This document shows positions 51,349 through 61,870 of a DNA stretch of 64,000 bases, piece by piece. The notes under the pieces are model-generated. The model worked only from the letters and a program-made list of their open reading frames with translations. It ran no database searches and was not told where the DNA came from. The stretch is taken from NCBI RefSeq assembly GCF_003233655.1, contig NZ_CP029830.1, positions 670,501-734,500 of the forward strand, in the 5' to 3' direction. Origin of the DNA: Azospirillum ramasamyi. GTDB lineage: Bacteria > Pseudomonadota > Alphaproteobacteria > Azospirillales > Azospirillaceae. Both the position numbers and the translations under genes were made by a program. Each line of letters starts with the position of its first letter. Within the stretch, counting starts at the first letter, position 1.

Positions 51349-53106
51349 TCAGGCGGCGGGGGATTCGCGCAAGGCGGCGGTGGCGGCGATGTCGAGCGCG
51401 CCGTCCTCGGTCAGCGCCACGCCATAGGCGTTGCGTGCGGCGTCACGGCCGAGATAGCCGAGCCGCACGTCGCGGGCGACGGCCTCCGCATCGCGCCGCT
51501 TCGGGTCGCCCCAGCCGCCGCCGCCCGGCGTTTCCAGCCGCACGCGCTGGCCGCCGCGGATCTTGACGTCCGTGACCTTGGAGGCGAGCGGCGGCGACTT
51601 CTCGCCCTCGTCGCTCTGCCAGGTGAAGCGGTTGAGCGCCGCAGGAGCGCCGCCGGCCACGCCGAAGGGGGCGAAGACGCCGCGCTCGCCCAGCAGGAAG
51701 GCCTCGGCGTCGGTCAGCGCCTCGATCTCGTAGACGGCGCCCAGCCCGCCGCGGTGCAGGCCGGCCCCGGCGGATTCCGGGCGCAGCGCCCATTGGGTGA
51801 ACATCACCGGATATGCGGCTTCCAGGATTTCCACCGGCGGGATGGTGGCGGTGGAGATCGGGTTGTTGGCATGGTTCAGCCCGTCCGTCTCCGGGTTGCC
51901 GCCCAAGCCGCCGCCGAAGAAGGAGAACATCACCCAGCGCGAGCCGTCCTTGCGGTGGCCGGCCAGCGACAGCGCGTTGATGGTGCCGAAGGGGGCGGCG
52001 GTGGCGCGGGCCGGATCGGCCAGGGCGAGCGCGCCGAACACCACGCCGATGACGCGCAGAATGGTTTCGGTATAGCCGCCGACCGGCTTCGGCGGCTTCA
52101 CCGCCAGCAGGGTGCTTTCGGGGATGACGAAGGTGATCGGGTTGAGGCAGCCGGCATTGGCCGGCACGTCGGTGAAGACATGTTTCAGCGCGACATAGCA
52201 GCAGGCGACTGCGGTGGAATAGGCGATGTTCAGCGGCCCGGCGCAGGGGGCGGAGGACCGCGAGAAGTCCAGCGTCATCCGGTCGCCGGCGATGGTCAAA
52301 TCCAGCGCGATGAGCAGCCGGTCCGCCGTGATGCCGTCGTTGTCGAGGTAATCCTCGAAGCTGTAGACGCCGTCCGGCAGCTTCCCGATGGCGCTGCGCA
52401 TCAGCGCGTCGGCCCGCGCGGTGAAGGCGTCGAAGGCGGCGGCGACCGTCTCCTCGCCATGTTCGTCCAGCAGTTCCGTCAGGCGGCGCACGCCGAGATC
52501 CAGCGCGTTCAGCTGCCCGTTCAGGTCGCCGTAATTCGACACCGGCACGCGGGAATTGGCGGCGAGGATCGCCAGCAGGTCGTGATTCATCGCCCCGGCC
52601 TTGACCAGCTTGACCGGCGGGATGCGCACGCCCTCCTGGAAGCTGTCGGTGGCGCGGGCGTTGAAGTTGCCCGGCACGTTGCCGCCGATGTCGAGCCAGT
52701 GGCCGACCGACGCCATCCAGCAGAACAGCCGGCCATTGCGGAAGATCGGCCGCACCAGACGGAAGTCGTTCAGGTGGGTGCCGCCGTCATAGGGGTCGTT
52801 GAACAGGAAGATGTCGTCGGGGTGGAGGTCGCCGTCCCGCGCCACCTTGTCGATGACCGCCTTGACCGCGAAGGCCATGGCGCCGACGAAGATCGGCAGG
52901 CCGTTGGTGCCCTGCACCAGCGTGGCGCCGGTTTCCGCATGGTAGAGGCCGTGGCAGGCGTCGCGCGCCTCGGCGATGATCGGGTTGAAGGCGGAGCGGT
53001 AGAGCGTCGCGTCCATCTCGTCGGCGATCTGCTCCAGCCGGCCCTTCAGGACGGCCAGCGTGACGGGGTCGATTGCGGTGGTTCCGGCGGCGGTCTTGGT
53101 GGTCAT
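51349..53106 (-). CDS. hyuB: Hydantoinase/oxoprolinase subunit B
   Basis: A 585-residue HyuB subunit. DPVTLAVLKGRLEQIADEMD at the N-terminus, HPDDIFLFNDPYDGGTHLND, GHWLDIGGNVPGNFNARATD, and near the C-terminus QRVRLETPGGGGWGDPKRRD, all standard for the family. Forms the hydrolase with HyuA. Overlaps the lyase gene by 4 bases. Substrate to be inferred from the operon: a cyclic amide, imide or hydantoin. Confidence 0.93.
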   Translation of the reverse strand: MTTKTAAGTTAIDPVTLAVLKGRLEQIADEMDATLYRSAFNPIIAEARDACHGLYHAETGATLVQGTNGLPIFVGAMAFAVKAVIDKVARDGDLHPDDIFLFNDPYDGGTHLNDFRLVRPIFRNGRLFCWMASVGHWLDIGGNVPGNFNARATDSFQEGVRIPPVKLVKAGAMNHDLLAILAANSRVPVSNYGDLNGQLNALDLGVRRLTELLDEHGEETVAAAFDAFTARADALMRSAIGKLPDGVYSFEDYLDNDGITADRLLIALDLTIAGDRMTLDFSRSSAPCAGPLNIAYSTAVACCYVALKHVFTDVPANAGCLNPITFVIPESTLLAVKPPKPVGGYTETILRVIGVVFGALALADPARATAAPFGTINALSLAGHRKDGSRWVMFSFFGGGLGGNPETDGLNHANNPISTATIPPVEILEAAYPVMFTQWALRPESAGAGLHRGGLGAVYEIEALTDAEAFLLGERGVFAPFGVAGGAPAALNRFTWQSDEGEKSPPLASKVTDVKIRGGQRVRLETPGGGGWGDPKRRDAEAVARDVRLGYLGRDAARNAYGVALTEDGALDIAATAALRESPAA

Positions 53107-54005
53107 GCTGCGTCCTCCCGCTTGGCGGGTCCGAAGTCCTTGTAGGTCTCGCCGAGCGCCAGCATCTCCGGCGTGCCGATCAGGTCGTTCAGCGCATTGA
53201 AGTCGAACATGCGGTCGCGGAAGGGCTGGGTGGTGCCGTGCTGCGCCAGCGAGGCGTAATAGTCCTGCGCCTGCCGGGCGAGCGCCCGCACGATGCCGCC
53301 GGGGAAGATCACCAGCCGGTAGCCCAGCTCGCCCAGTTCCGACGCGGAGCTGATCGGCGTCTGCCCGCCCTCCACCATATTGGCCAGCAGCGGGCGGATG
53401 CCGCCCAGGTCGGTGGCGATGGCGGCCAGCTGTTCCCGGCTCTTCGGCGCCTCGACGAACAGCACGTCGGCCCCGGCCTCGACATAGAGGCGGGCGCGGT
53501 CGAGCGCGGCCGGGACGCCTTCCACCGCCACCGCGTCGGTGCGGGCGACGATCAGGGTGTCCTCGCTGGCGCGGGCATCGACCGCCGCCTTGATCTTGCC
53601 GGCCATCTCGCCCGCCGGGATCACCGCCTTGTCGGTCAGGTGGCCGCAGCGCTTGGGGAAGCTCTGGTCCTCGAACTGCAGCGCGGTGGCGCCGGCGCGC
53701 TCGAACATGCGGACGGTGCGCTGCACGTTCAGCGCGTTGCCGTATCCGGTGTCGGCATCGACGACCAGCGGCGTCGGCACCCGGTCGCGCACCAGGGCGA
53801 TGGTGTCCGCCACCTCGCTGACCGACACCAGCCCGATGTCCGGCCGGCCGAGCCGGGTATAGGCGATGGCGGCGCCGGAGAGGTACAGCGCCTCGAAACC
53901 CGCCGCCGCCGCCAGCGAGGCGGTGAAGGCGTCGTAGACTCCGGGCGCCAGGACGACGCGGTCCTGGGCCAGTCGGTCCCGGAAACTGATGCTGGGGACG
54001 GTCAT
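53103..54005 (-). CDS. Isocitrate lyase/PEP mutase-family lyase (methylisocitrate/dimethylmalate lyase-like)
   Basis: A 300-residue TIM-barrel enzyme. The catalytic loop reads KRCGH (residues 118-122), as in methylisocitrate, oxaloacetate-acting and 2,3-dimethylmalate lyases, not the mutase version. VDADTGYGN (82-90) and LQFEDQSFP provide the Mg-binding acids. It should cleave a 2-hydroxy-dicarboxylate into pyruvate (or glyoxylate) plus a short acid. The chosen ATG has GGGGGAG upstream. It lies between the liv transporter genes and hyuB and would be the final step after a LeuCD-type hydration. Confidence 0.9.
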   Translation of the reverse strand: MTVPSISFRDRLAQDRVVLAPGVYDAFTASLAAAAGFEALYLSGAAIAYTRLGRPDIGLVSVSEVADTIALVRDRVPTPLVVDADTGYGNALNVQRTVRMFERAGATALQFEDQSFPKRCGHLTDKAVIPAGEMAGKIKAAVDARASEDTLIVARTDAVAVEGVPAALDRARLYVEAGADVLFVEAPKSREQLAAIATDLGGIRPLLANMVEGGQTPISSASELGELGYRLVIFPGGIVRALARQAQDYYASLAQHGTTQPFRDRMFDFNALNDLIGTPEMLALGETYKDFGPAKREDAA

Positions 54006-54100
54006 GTCAAGCGCTCCCCCCGGCGGCGCGGCGCGACGCCGTCGCGGCACGGCCGGGTCAGGGTTTGAAGATGTCGGGGGAGGGCCGGAGCGGGCATCGC

Positions 54101-54806
<706 letters not shown>

Positions 54807-54814
<8 letters not shown>

Positions 54815-55553
54815 GGGCCGCCCCCTCCGCCTGCAGCCGGGCGGCGGCTCCGTGGCCGAGATAGGCCTCGATCACGCGGGCGTCGGCGCAGACGGCGGCG
54901 GGCGGCCCCTCGGCGATCATGCGCCCCTGGGCCAGCACATAGACGCGCTCGCACAGGTTCATCACCGCCTGCATGACGTGTTCGATCATCAGGATCGTCA
55001 CCCCTTCGTCGCGGATGCCCCGGATCACCGGGATGATGTCGCGGATCTCCGACGGGTTCAGGCCGGCCAGCACCTCGTCCAGCAGCAGCAGCTTCGGCTC
55101 GGTGGCGAGCGCGCGGGCCAGTTCCAGCCGCTTGCGCCCGGCCACCGTCAGCCCGCCGGCCGGTCGGTCGAGTTCGGCGCCCAGCCCGACGCGGCGCGCC
55201 ACCTCGCGCGCCCTGGCGGTGGCGTCGGCGCGCCGGGCGTGGCGCAGATAGGCGCCGACCGCGATGTTCTCGCACACGGTCAGCCCGGCGAAGGGCTGGA
55301 CGATCTGGAAGGTGCGGCCGATGCCGCGCTCGGCCCGGCGGTGCGGTTCCTCGGCGGTGATGTCGGTGCCCTCGAAGCGGATGCGTCCTTCGGTGGGGGC
55401 GATGAAGCCGGAGATCATCGAGAACAGCGTGGTCTTTCCGGCGCCGTTCGGCCCGATCAGCCCGACGATGCCGCCGGGCTCCAGCGCCAGCGTCGCGCTG
55501 TCCACCGCCATCAGCCCGCCGAAACGCTTGGAGACGCCCTCAACGGCCAGCAT
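54807..55553 (-). CDS. livG: ABC transporter ATPase, LivG type (second system)
   Basis: A 248-residue ATPase. Walker A LIGPNGAGKTTLFSM, GIGRTFQIVQPFAGL, signature LTVAGRKRLELARAL (LSGGQ variant typical of LivG), Walker B LLLLDEVLAGLNP, IEHVMQAVM. Overlaps livM by 14 bases. Confidence 0.93.
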
Positions 55554-56538
55554 GGGAAACCTCCTTGGGTCCGCGCGCCATCATCGCCCGGCCGCGGTCG
55601 CGCAGCCGCTCCAGCAGGCCCAGGATGCCGCCGCGGGCGAACGCCACGGCCAGCACCAGCACGCAGCCGAAGACGATCAGGTCGATGCCGGGAATGCGGC
55701 CGGCGAACTGCTTGGCGATCTCGCCCAGCCCGTGCAGGGTCAGCGCTCCCACCACCGGGCCGAAGACGGTGCCGACGCCGCCGATGATCGGGGCCAGCAG
55801 AAGCTCCACCGAAATCCAGCTGCCATAGGCGATGTTGGCGTCGATGTAGAGGAAGTATTGGGCATAGAGGCAGCCGGACAGCGCCGTCACCCCGCCCGAC
55901 AGGGCGATGGCGCGCAGCTTCACCTTCAGGGAATCGACGCCCAGCGCCTTGGCCGCGTCCTCGTTTTCGCGCACCGCCACCAGCTGCGCCCCGAAGCGTG
56001 AGCGCTGGATCCAGCGGGTCAGCAGCAGCGCCGCGGCGACGAAGGCCAGCACCAGCCAGTAGAAGACGGCGCGGTCGTCGAATTGCAGGTTGCCGGGGCG
56101 GACGTCCAGCTTGATCAGCAGGCCCGCCGCGCCGCCGGTGAAGGAGGCGGCGTTGGCGAGGATGCGGAACACCTCGGCGAAGGCCAGCGTCACCAGCGCG
56201 AAGTAGGAGCCGCGCAGGCCCGACCGGAAGCTGAGGAAGCCGATGATCCAGCCGACCAGGGCGCCGGCCGCCGTCGCCAGCACCAGCCCGGCCCAGGCGT
56301 TGACGCCGTAGCGCAGTTGCAGGATCGCCGTCACATAGGCGCCGGTGCCGAAGAAGGCGGCATGGCCGAAGCTGAACTGGCCGCCGAAGCCGCCCAGGAT
56401 GTTCCAGCCCTGCGCGCCCAGCGACACGATCAGCGTGAAGACCAGGAAGTTCAGCACCGTGCTGGAGGTCACCACCAGGGGCAGCAGGGCCGCCAGGACG
56501 GTCAGGACGGCGATCGGGATCAGGTCGCGCGCGGTCAT
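55540..56538 (-). CDS. livM: ABC transporter permease, LivM type (second system)
   Basis: A 332-residue permease with about nine hydrophobic spans. SLGAQGWNILGGFGGQFSFGHAAF, RGSYFALVTLAFAEVFRI, QLVAVRENEDAAKALGVDSL, and LLAPIIGGVGTVFGPVVGAL are LivM segments. The ATG overlaps the end of livH by 4 bases. A longer in-frame extension upstream is a shadow of livH. Confidence 0.92.
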   Translation of the reverse strand: MTARDLIPIAVLTVLAALLPLVVTSSTVLNFLVFTLIVSLGAQGWNILGGFGGQFSFGHAAFFGTGAYVTAILQLRYGVNAWAGLVLATAAGALVGWIIGFLSFRSGLRGSYFALVTLAFAEVFRILANAASFTGGAAGLLIKLDVRPGNLQFDDRAVFYWLVLAFVAAALLLTRWIQRSRFGAQLVAVRENEDAAKALGVDSLKVKLRAIALSGGVTALSGCLYAQYFLYIDANIAYGSWISVELLLAPIIGGVGTVFGPVVGALTLHGLGEIAKQFAGRIPGIDLIVFGCVLVLAVAFARGGILGLLERLRDRGRAMMARGPKEVSHAGR

Positions 56539-57407
56539 GCCTTGGCTCCGAACAATCCGGTCGGCCGCACCAGCAGCACGGCGATGAAGATCAGGAAGAT
56601 GCCGATCTGGCCCAGGCTGTCGCCCAGGAACAGGCCGCACAGGCTCTCCACCACGCCGATGAACAGGCCGCCCAGCAGCGCGCCGGGGATCGACCCCATG
56701 CCGCCCAGCACCACCACGGTGAAGGCGACCAGCACGAAGGCGCCGCCGACGCGCGGGTTGACGTAGAAGGTCGGCATCAGCAGCCCCGCCGCCACGGCGA
56801 GGCAGGCGCAGCCCAGCCCGAAGGTGACGGCATAGATGTGCGGCACGTCGATGCCGACCAGATTGGCGCCCAGCTTCTCCTTGGCGACGGCGCGGATCGC
56901 CTTGCCGGTGTCGGTGCGGTTCAGCACCAGCCACAACAGCCCGGTCACCACCACCGCCACGCCCAGCCCGATCACCCGCGGATAGGACAGGAGCAGCGGC
57001 CCCAGCGCCACCACCTGGAAGGAATAATCGGTGTCGAGCGTGCGGGTGTCCGACTGGAACAGCGCCAGCAGCACATTCTCCAGCACGATGGACAGGCCCA
57101 GCGTGACCAGCAGGATGTTGCCGTCGTCGCCGTGGCTGGCCGGTCCGACGACGAAGCGTTGAAGCCCGTAGCCGAGCGCGAACATCAGCGGCACCAGCGG
57201 CACGATGACCAGATAGGGATCCACCCCCAGCCAGGCCCAGGCCAGCCACACCGCGAACATCGCGCAGGTCAGCAGCGCGCCATGGGCGAAGTTGATGATG
57301 TGGAGCACGCCGTAGATCAGCGTCAGGCCGAGCGCGATCAGCGCATAGACCGCGCCGGTCATCAGACCGTTCAGCGCCGCTTCCAGGATGATCTGAGGTG
57401 AATACAT
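56535..57407 (-). CDS. livH: ABC transporter permease, LivH type (second system)
   Basis: A 290-residue permease with about eight spans. NGLMTGAVYALIALGLTLIY, HIINFAHGALLTCAMF, TGKAIRAVAKEKLGANLVGI, and VVVLGGMGSIPGALLGGLF are characteristic. GGGAGG upstream. Lies 108 bases after livK, with a GC-rich hairpin between. Confidence 0.93.
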   Translation of the reverse strand: MYSPQIILEAALNGLMTGAVYALIALGLTLIYGVLHIINFAHGALLTCAMFAVWLAWAWLGVDPYLVIVPLVPLMFALGYGLQRFVVGPASHGDDGNILLVTLGLSIVLENVLLALFQSDTRTLDTDYSFQVVALGPLLLSYPRVIGLGVAVVVTGLLWLVLNRTDTGKAIRAVAKEKLGANLVGIDVPHIYAVTFGLGCACLAVAAGLLMPTFYVNPRVGGAFVLVAFTVVVLGGMGSIPGALLGGLFIGVVESLCGLFLGDSLGQIGIFLIFIAVLLVRPTGLFGAKA

Positions 57408-57432
57408 GGCAGCCCGCGCATGGGAGGAACGA

Positions 57433-57486
57433 CCCCTCCGCCCGGCCGGGCGGCCGGTTCGCGGCCGGGCCCGGACGGGGGAGGGG
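57433..57486 (-). terminator. Attenuator-like hairpin between livK and livH
   Basis: Nested inverted repeats: outer CCCCTCC/GGAGGGG and inner CGGCCG-GTTCG-CGGCCG. It is the counterpart of the hairpin after livK in the first liv operon and probably sets the high livK to livHMGF ratio. Confidence 0.5.
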
Positions 57487-57515
57487 ACTGCGGAGGTGCG
57501 GCGGCGGAAAAAGGA

Positions 57516-58757
57516 TCAGGCCGCCGGGAAGTTGGTTTTCGCCTCGGCGAACGCTTCGGGGTAGATCACGTTGATGTCGCTGCCCTGGATCTGGGTGTTG
57601 ATCGGGGTGGCGCCCTCGTTCTGGCCGTTCACGAACTTCGTCGGGCCATAGGGCATGATGTGCCCGGCGAAGCTGGAGGCGTTCAGCGCCTCGATGATCT
57701 TCCTGCGGTCGGTGGAGGCGGCGCGCTCGATGGCGTCGGCCAGCAGCAGCAGGTTCGAATAGTTCAGCGGCACATTGTAGGCGAAGGACTTGCCCTGCTC
57801 CTCCACCGCCTTGCGCAGGGCCAGCGCCTTCGGGTTCTTCGGATCGTGCCAGTGGTTGCAGTCGATGACGTTCTGGGCCGCCTGCGGGAATTCCTTGACG
57901 AAGCGCCCGTTCGACGCGGCGCCGCCGAGAATGGCGTAGATGCCCTTCGGCTTGATGCGCTGCTGCTGCATCGTGCGGGCGAGCAGCACGAACTCGCCGT
58001 AATAGTTGGATGGGATCACCAGATCCGGGTTCAGCGAGCGGATGCGCAGCGCCACGTTGGACATGTCGCGCGCCGGGGTCGGATGGGCGATGGTCTCCAG
58101 CACCTCGAAGCCGCGCTTGGGCAGTTCGGTCTGCAGCAGCTTGGCGAGGCCGGAGCCGAACAGCCCGTCCTCATGCACCAGCACGACGGTCTTGGCCGGC
58201 TTGCCCGCCATTTCGTTGATGGCGGTGAGATTGTCGAGCGCCACCGTGGTGACCTTGCCGAAGCCGGGGCTGAAGCGGAAGGTGTTGGCGAGGCCGCGCG
58301 ACATGATCTGGTCCGACACGCCGACATCGACCAGATAGGGCAGGTCGTAGCGCGCCGCCGCCTGGGACGCGGCAAGGCAGATCGGGCTGGCGAAGCCGCC
58401 GACGATGGCCGACACGCCTTCCGCCTGCATGCGTTCCACCTCCTGCGTGCCGGCTTCGGGGGTGGAGCGGGCGTCGCCGAACACCATCTCGATCTTCGCG
58501 CCGCCCAGCGACTTGATGCCGCCCGCCGCGTTGATCTCCTTGATCGCCATCTCGGCGCCCAGCCGGCCGAGATCGCCGTCATGGGCGAGCGCGCCGGTCA
58601 CCGGCTGGAGGATGCCGACCTTCACCACCGGGGTCTGCGCCCGCAGAACCGACGGGGCGAAGGGCAGCGCCGTCACGGCGGCAGCGGCGGCGCCGGCCTT
58701 CAGCACGGTACGGCGGGAAACGGCGCAAATCGCGGGATCCTGAACCGAACGTCCCAT
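57516..58757 (-). CDS. livK: Periplasmic substrate-binding protein, LivK type (second system)
   Basis: A 413-residue binding protein. Tat-like leader SRRTVLKAGAAAAAVTALPF with cleavage near VLRAQ (about residue 41). The mature part starts TPVVKVGILQPVTGALAHDG, the usual opening of the amide/urea/branched-chain binding group. AGAGGAG precedes the ATG. It starts 5 bases after gntR ends, so regulator and transporter are one transcript. A Tat signal in a LivK is less common and suggests cytoplasmic folding. Confidence 0.92.
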   Translation of the reverse strand: MGRSVQDPAICAVSRRTVLKAGAAAAAVTALPFAPSVLRAQTPVVKVGILQPVTGALAHDGDLGRLGAEMAIKEINAAGGIKSLGGAKIEMVFGDARSTPEAGTQEVERMQAEGVSAIVGGFASPICLAASQAAARYDLPYLVDVGVSDQIMSRGLANTFRFSPGFGKVTTVALDNLTAINEMAGKPAKTVVLVHEDGLFGSGLAKLLQTELPKRGFEVLETIAHPTPARDMSNVALRIRSLNPDLVIPSNYYGEFVLLARTMQQQRIKPKGIYAILGGAASNGRFVKEFPQAAQNVIDCNHWHDPKNPKALALRKAVEEQGKSFAYNVPLNYSNLLLLADAIERAASTDRRKIIEALNASSFAGHIMPYGPTKFVNGQNEGATPINTQIQGSDINVIYPEAFAEAKTNFPAA

Positions 58758-58762
58758 AACGC

Positions 58763-59617
58763 TCAACTCCTCTGTTTGATGACCCGCGGGTTGCGGGCGG
58801 GCTTTTCGCCCGATTTGCTTTTGTCGGATTTGCTCTTGTCGGTGACGCGCGGCCAGCCGAGCGCCGGACTCCAGCGCCGTTCGCCGTCGTTGCCGGTGCG
58901 CACCAGATCCATGTGGAAGCTGTAGCGGTCGGGCCGGTACTGCGCGTGCAGATGCTCGACGCCGCGGCCCGACGGCTCGTAGACGATGCGGGTCAGGGTC
59001 AGAAGGGGCGATCCGATCTCCAGATCCAGCGCCGCCGCGGCTTCCGGCCCGGCCAGCGTGGCGTTGATCGCCTGGGTGGCGCGGTCGGTCTCCACCCCCG
59101 ACCGTTCGATCAGCTCCAGCAGCGGACGCGCCGCCAGCTCCGCCTCCGAATAGGTCAGGCCGATCCATTCCGGCACATGGGTGGTCAGGTAGGAGAACGG
59201 CTCCCCATCGATCAGGCGCACGCGCACAGACCGCTGGACCCGCTCCCCCGGCTGCAGCCCCAGGCTGGCGGCAATGGCTTCGGGCGGCGTGGCATAGCCG
59301 AAGGACAGCAGCCGCACGTCGGTGCTGCGCCCCATGTCGATCAGGTGCGACAGCACGTTGGACAGGTCGGCGACGATCGGGCGGACGGCGCGCGTGTCGT
59401 GGACGAAGGTGCCGGAGCCGGGCTTGCGCTGCACCAGCCCTTCCTTTTCCAGCAGATCCAGCGCGCGGCGCACGGTGACCCGCGACACGGCATGTTCCGC
59501 CGCCAGCGCCGGTTCGCCCGGCAGGCGTGCGCCCGGCGGCAGTTCGCCGGTGACGATGCGGTCGCGCAGCAGCAGATAGATCCTGCGCGCCTTCAGGGGT
59601 TCGACCGCCGACTTCAC
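58763..59617 (-). CDS. GntR-family regulator (HutC/UTRA type)
   Basis: A 284-residue regulator. N-terminal winged helix ARRIYLLLRDRIVTGELPPG, LPGEPALAAEHAVSRVTVRR, ALDLLEKEGLVQRKPGSGTF; C-terminal UTRA ligand domain (RVRLIDGEPFSYLTTHVPEW, LLTLTRIVYEPSGRGVEHLH). A GTG start is used, with GGAG upstream. The C-terminus has a short DKSKS repeat and a basic tail. Heads the 13-gene operon. Two palindromes upstream (59665-59708) are probable sites for autoregulation; the ligand should be the pathway substrate or an early intermediate. Confidence 0.9.
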   Translation of the reverse strand: MKSAVEPLKARRIYLLLRDRIVTGELPPGARLPGEPALAAEHAVSRVTVRRALDLLEKEGLVQRKPGSGTFVHDTRAVRPIVADLSNVLSHLIDMGRSTDVRLLSFGYATPPEAIAASLGLQPGERVQRSVRVRLIDGEPFSYLTTHVPEWIGLTYSEAELAARPLLELIERSGVETDRATQAINATLAGPEAAAALDLEIGSPLLTLTRIVYEPSGRGVEHLHAQYRPDRYSFHMDLVRTGNDGERRWSPALGWPRVTDKSKSDKSKSGEKPARNPRVIKQRS

Positions 59618-59664
59618 AGTTCTCCGCCTCCCCCTGTTGCTGGAAAAGTCGCTGGAAACCGTCG

Positions 59665-59685
59665 CCTGTCTCTTTATCAGACAGG
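59665..59685. promoter_or_regulatory. GntR operator candidate 1
   Basis: CCTGTCT-N7-AGACAGG, perfect 7-base arms, about 50 bases upstream of the gntR start. Confidence 0.6.
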
Positions 59686-59688
59686 AAT

Positions 59689-59708
59689 CTGTATGATCCA
59701 TAATACAG
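59689..59708. promoter_or_regulatory. GntR operator candidate 2
   Basis: CTGTAT-N8-ATACAG, perfect 6-base arms, 24 bases from candidate 1 centre to centre (about two helical turns), and sharing the CTGTMT half-site. The pair suggests cooperative binding. Confidence 0.6.
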
Positions 59709-60118
59709 GTTTGGTCAACAGCGATGTTCGGGGTGGGAACGGTCCGTGTGGCGAGCAGCCGGTAACCCGATCCGGCTTTGGGCGTACTGGAGCCGTAGGC
59801 GGTGATGCCCTTCCCAAATGCCGGCGGGCGACTGGAAGGGTGGCGCAAGATAGCGTGCGGCCATGGTGAATTGATTAAAAAGAAATAAAATTCCTCTATT
59901 TTGAAATATGAAAACCACAGGAAGTCCGGTCGATATTGCTCCGCATATTTTTGCGATCAAATCTTACAGACCCGCAACAAATTTAGCCTGAAAGTTATGG
60001 AGAAATCAGGGTTTACCTTAGCTCGTTCCGTCTTTCCCGCGAACTATCTCTCGCATCCGGGAGCGAGTGATTTCAGCTGCCGGCCCATGCATGGGCGCAA
60101 CAAGGGAGAGACAGGCAA
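59709..60118. other. Intergenic region before the chemoreceptor gene
   Basis: No gene supported. 59870-60010 is markedly AT-rich (for instance TTGATTAAAAAGAAATAAAA), probably the chemoreceptor promoter. A loose CtrA-like half site (TTAA-N7-TAAA) at 59875 is too weak to call. The ribosome site GGGAGAG is at 60102-60108. Confidence 0.45.
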
Positions 60119-61810
60119 ATGTCATGGGTCGCCGATACCACCGTCCGGACGAAATCTCTGGTCAGTTTTGCCTTCATCATGCTGTTCACCTTCGGTCTCG
60201 GCATTTTCGCCATCGACCGTCTCGCCAGCGTGAACCAGGAGGCGGGGGAGGTTCGCGACAACTGGCTGCCCAGCCTCAATGCCATCGGGGTGATGCGCGG
60301 GGAATTCGATTTCTACCGGACCCTCGAAGGGGGTCATATCGCCTCCCAGTCGCCCGAGGACATAAAGATCGAAGAAGAGGCCATGCAGGTCGCGCTGAAC
60401 GACCTGGAAAAGGCAAGGAAGGACTATGCCGCGCTCCTGACCCCGGGATGGGAGACGGAGAATTACCGCAAGTTCATCACGCTCTGGGAGAGCTACCTGT
60501 CCATCAGCCGGCAGAAGCTCCTGCCCCTCTCACGGGAGAACAGGAGCGAGGAGGCGGCGGCTCTCTTTCGCGGGGAGTCCCGCACCGCCTACCGGGCGGC
60601 AAAGAAAGTTCTGGTCGAATTGGCGGATTTCAACGCCCGGAGCGGAGCCGAGGCGGCGAGCCGAGGCGAACAGGTCTATCTGAAAAGCAAAACCCTGATC
60701 GTCGTGGCGCTCGGCATCGTCATGGCGGTCTGTATGGGGGCGGCTTGGATGATGATCGTGACGGTTTCGCGGCCGATCCAGGCGATGACCGGCATGATGG
60801 GGCGTCTTGCCGCCCGTGACCTGTCGACCGAAGTGACGGGCACCCGGCGCGGCGACGAGCTCGGCGCCATGGCGCGGGCGGTCCAGGTGTTCAAGGACGG
60901 GCTGGTGCAGGCCGACCGTCTGGCGGCGGAGCAGGCGGCGGAGCAGGCCGCGAAGCAACGCCGGGCCGAGCGGATCGAGCATCTGATTTCCGACTTCGAC
61001 CGGGTTGCCGCGTCGGCCCTGCGCACCGTGTCGTCGGCGGCTTCGGAACTGGACGCGACGGCCCAGAGCATGGTGGCGATGGCGCAGCAGACCAACACCC
61101 AGGCCGGCGCCGTGGCGGCGGCGGCCGAACAGACCAGCGCCAATGTGCAGACCGTCGCCACCGCGACGGAGGAGATGAGCAGTTCGATCCGCGAGATCGG
61201 CCAGCGGGTTTCCAACTCCACCCGCATCGCCGGGCAGGCGGTGGAAGAGGCGTCGCGGACCAACGACACGATGCGCGGTCTGACCGACGCCGCCCAGCGG
61301 ATCGGCGAGGTGGTGAACCTCATCACCAACATCGCCAACCAGACCAACCTGCTGGCGCTGAACGCCACCATCGAGGCTGCACGGGCCGGCGAGGCGGGCA
61401 AGGGCTTCGCCGTCGTCGCCGGGGAGGTGAAGTCGCTGGCCTCCCAGACCGCCAGGGCCACCGACGAGATCGCCGGCCAGATCGCCGAAATCCAGGCGGC
61501 GACGTCGGGCGCCGTCGCCGCCATCGGCGGGATCAGCGGCACCATCGCCAGCATCAACGACATCTCCACCGCCATCGCGGCGGCGATCGAGGAGCAGGGG
61601 GCGGTGACCGGCGAAATCTCCCGCAACGTGCAGCAGGCAGCGGTCGGGACCCAGGAGGTTTCCGTCAACATCACCCAGGTGACGCAGACCGCCGGCGAAA
61701 CCGGCAGCGCCGCCGGTCAGGTCCAGTCGGCCGCCGGCGAACTGGCCCGGCAGGCCGAAACCCTGCGCCGGGAGGTGGAGCAGTTCCTGGCGTCGATCAA
61801 GGCGGCGTGA
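60119..61810 (+). CDS. Methyl-accepting chemotaxis protein
   Basis: A 563-residue transmembrane chemoreceptor. First span about 13-32 ([19 protein letters not shown]), a periplasmic four-helix-bundle-type sensor of about 155 residues, second span about 191-213 ([20 protein letters not shown]), a HAMP domain, then the signalling domain with the conserved hairpin tip [20 protein letters not shown] and [20 protein letters not shown]. No C-terminal CheR-binding pentapeptide. Ligand unknown; beside several uptake operons it may sense one of their substrates. Confidence 0.94.
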   Translation: MSWVADTTVRTKSLVSFAFIMLFTFGLGIFAIDRLASVNQEAGEVRDNWLPSLNAIGVMRGEFDFYRTLEGGHIASQSPEDIKIEEEAMQVALNDLEKARKDYAALLTPGWETENYRKFITLWESYLSISRQKLLPLSRENRSEEAAALFRGESRTAYRAAKKVLVELADFNARSGAEAASRGEQVYLKSKTLIVVALGIVMAVCMGAAWMMIVTVSRPIQAMTGMMGRLAARDLSTEVTGTRRGDELGAMARAVQVFKDGLVQADRLAAEQAAEQAAKQRRAERIEHLISDFDRVAASALRTVSSAASELDATAQSMVAMAQQTNTQAGAVAAAAEQTSANVQTVATATEEMSSSIREIGQRVSNSTRIAGQAVEEASRTNDTMRGLTDAAQRIGEVVNLITNIANQTNLLALNATIEAARAGEAGKGFAVVAGEVKSLASQTARATDEIAGQIAEIQAATSGAVAAIGGISGTIASINDISTAIAAAIEEQGAVTGEISRNVQQAAVGTQEVSVNITQVTQTAGETGSAAGQVQSAAGELARQAETLRREVEQFLASIKAA

Positions 61811-61817
61811 TGCCGGC

Positions 61818-61847
61818 GGGAGCGCCGCGCCGCAGATCGGCGCTCCC
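61818..61847. terminator. Terminator hairpin between convergent mcp and ABC-F genes
   Basis: Perfect 10-base stem GGGAGCGCCG/CGGCGCTCCC with a 10-base loop, 7 bases after the mcp stop. Confidence 0.65.
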
Positions 61848-61870
61848 GATGCCACTGCGGTGCCGTCCGA

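Noticed and set aside
49406-51427. A 673-codon plus-strand frame
   Set aside because: Antisense shadow of hyuA; composition is repetitive and lacks any family motif.
59875-59889. A second CtrA box before the chemoreceptor gene
   Set aside because: TTAA-N7-TAAA lacks the conserved second half; too weak in AT-rich sequence.
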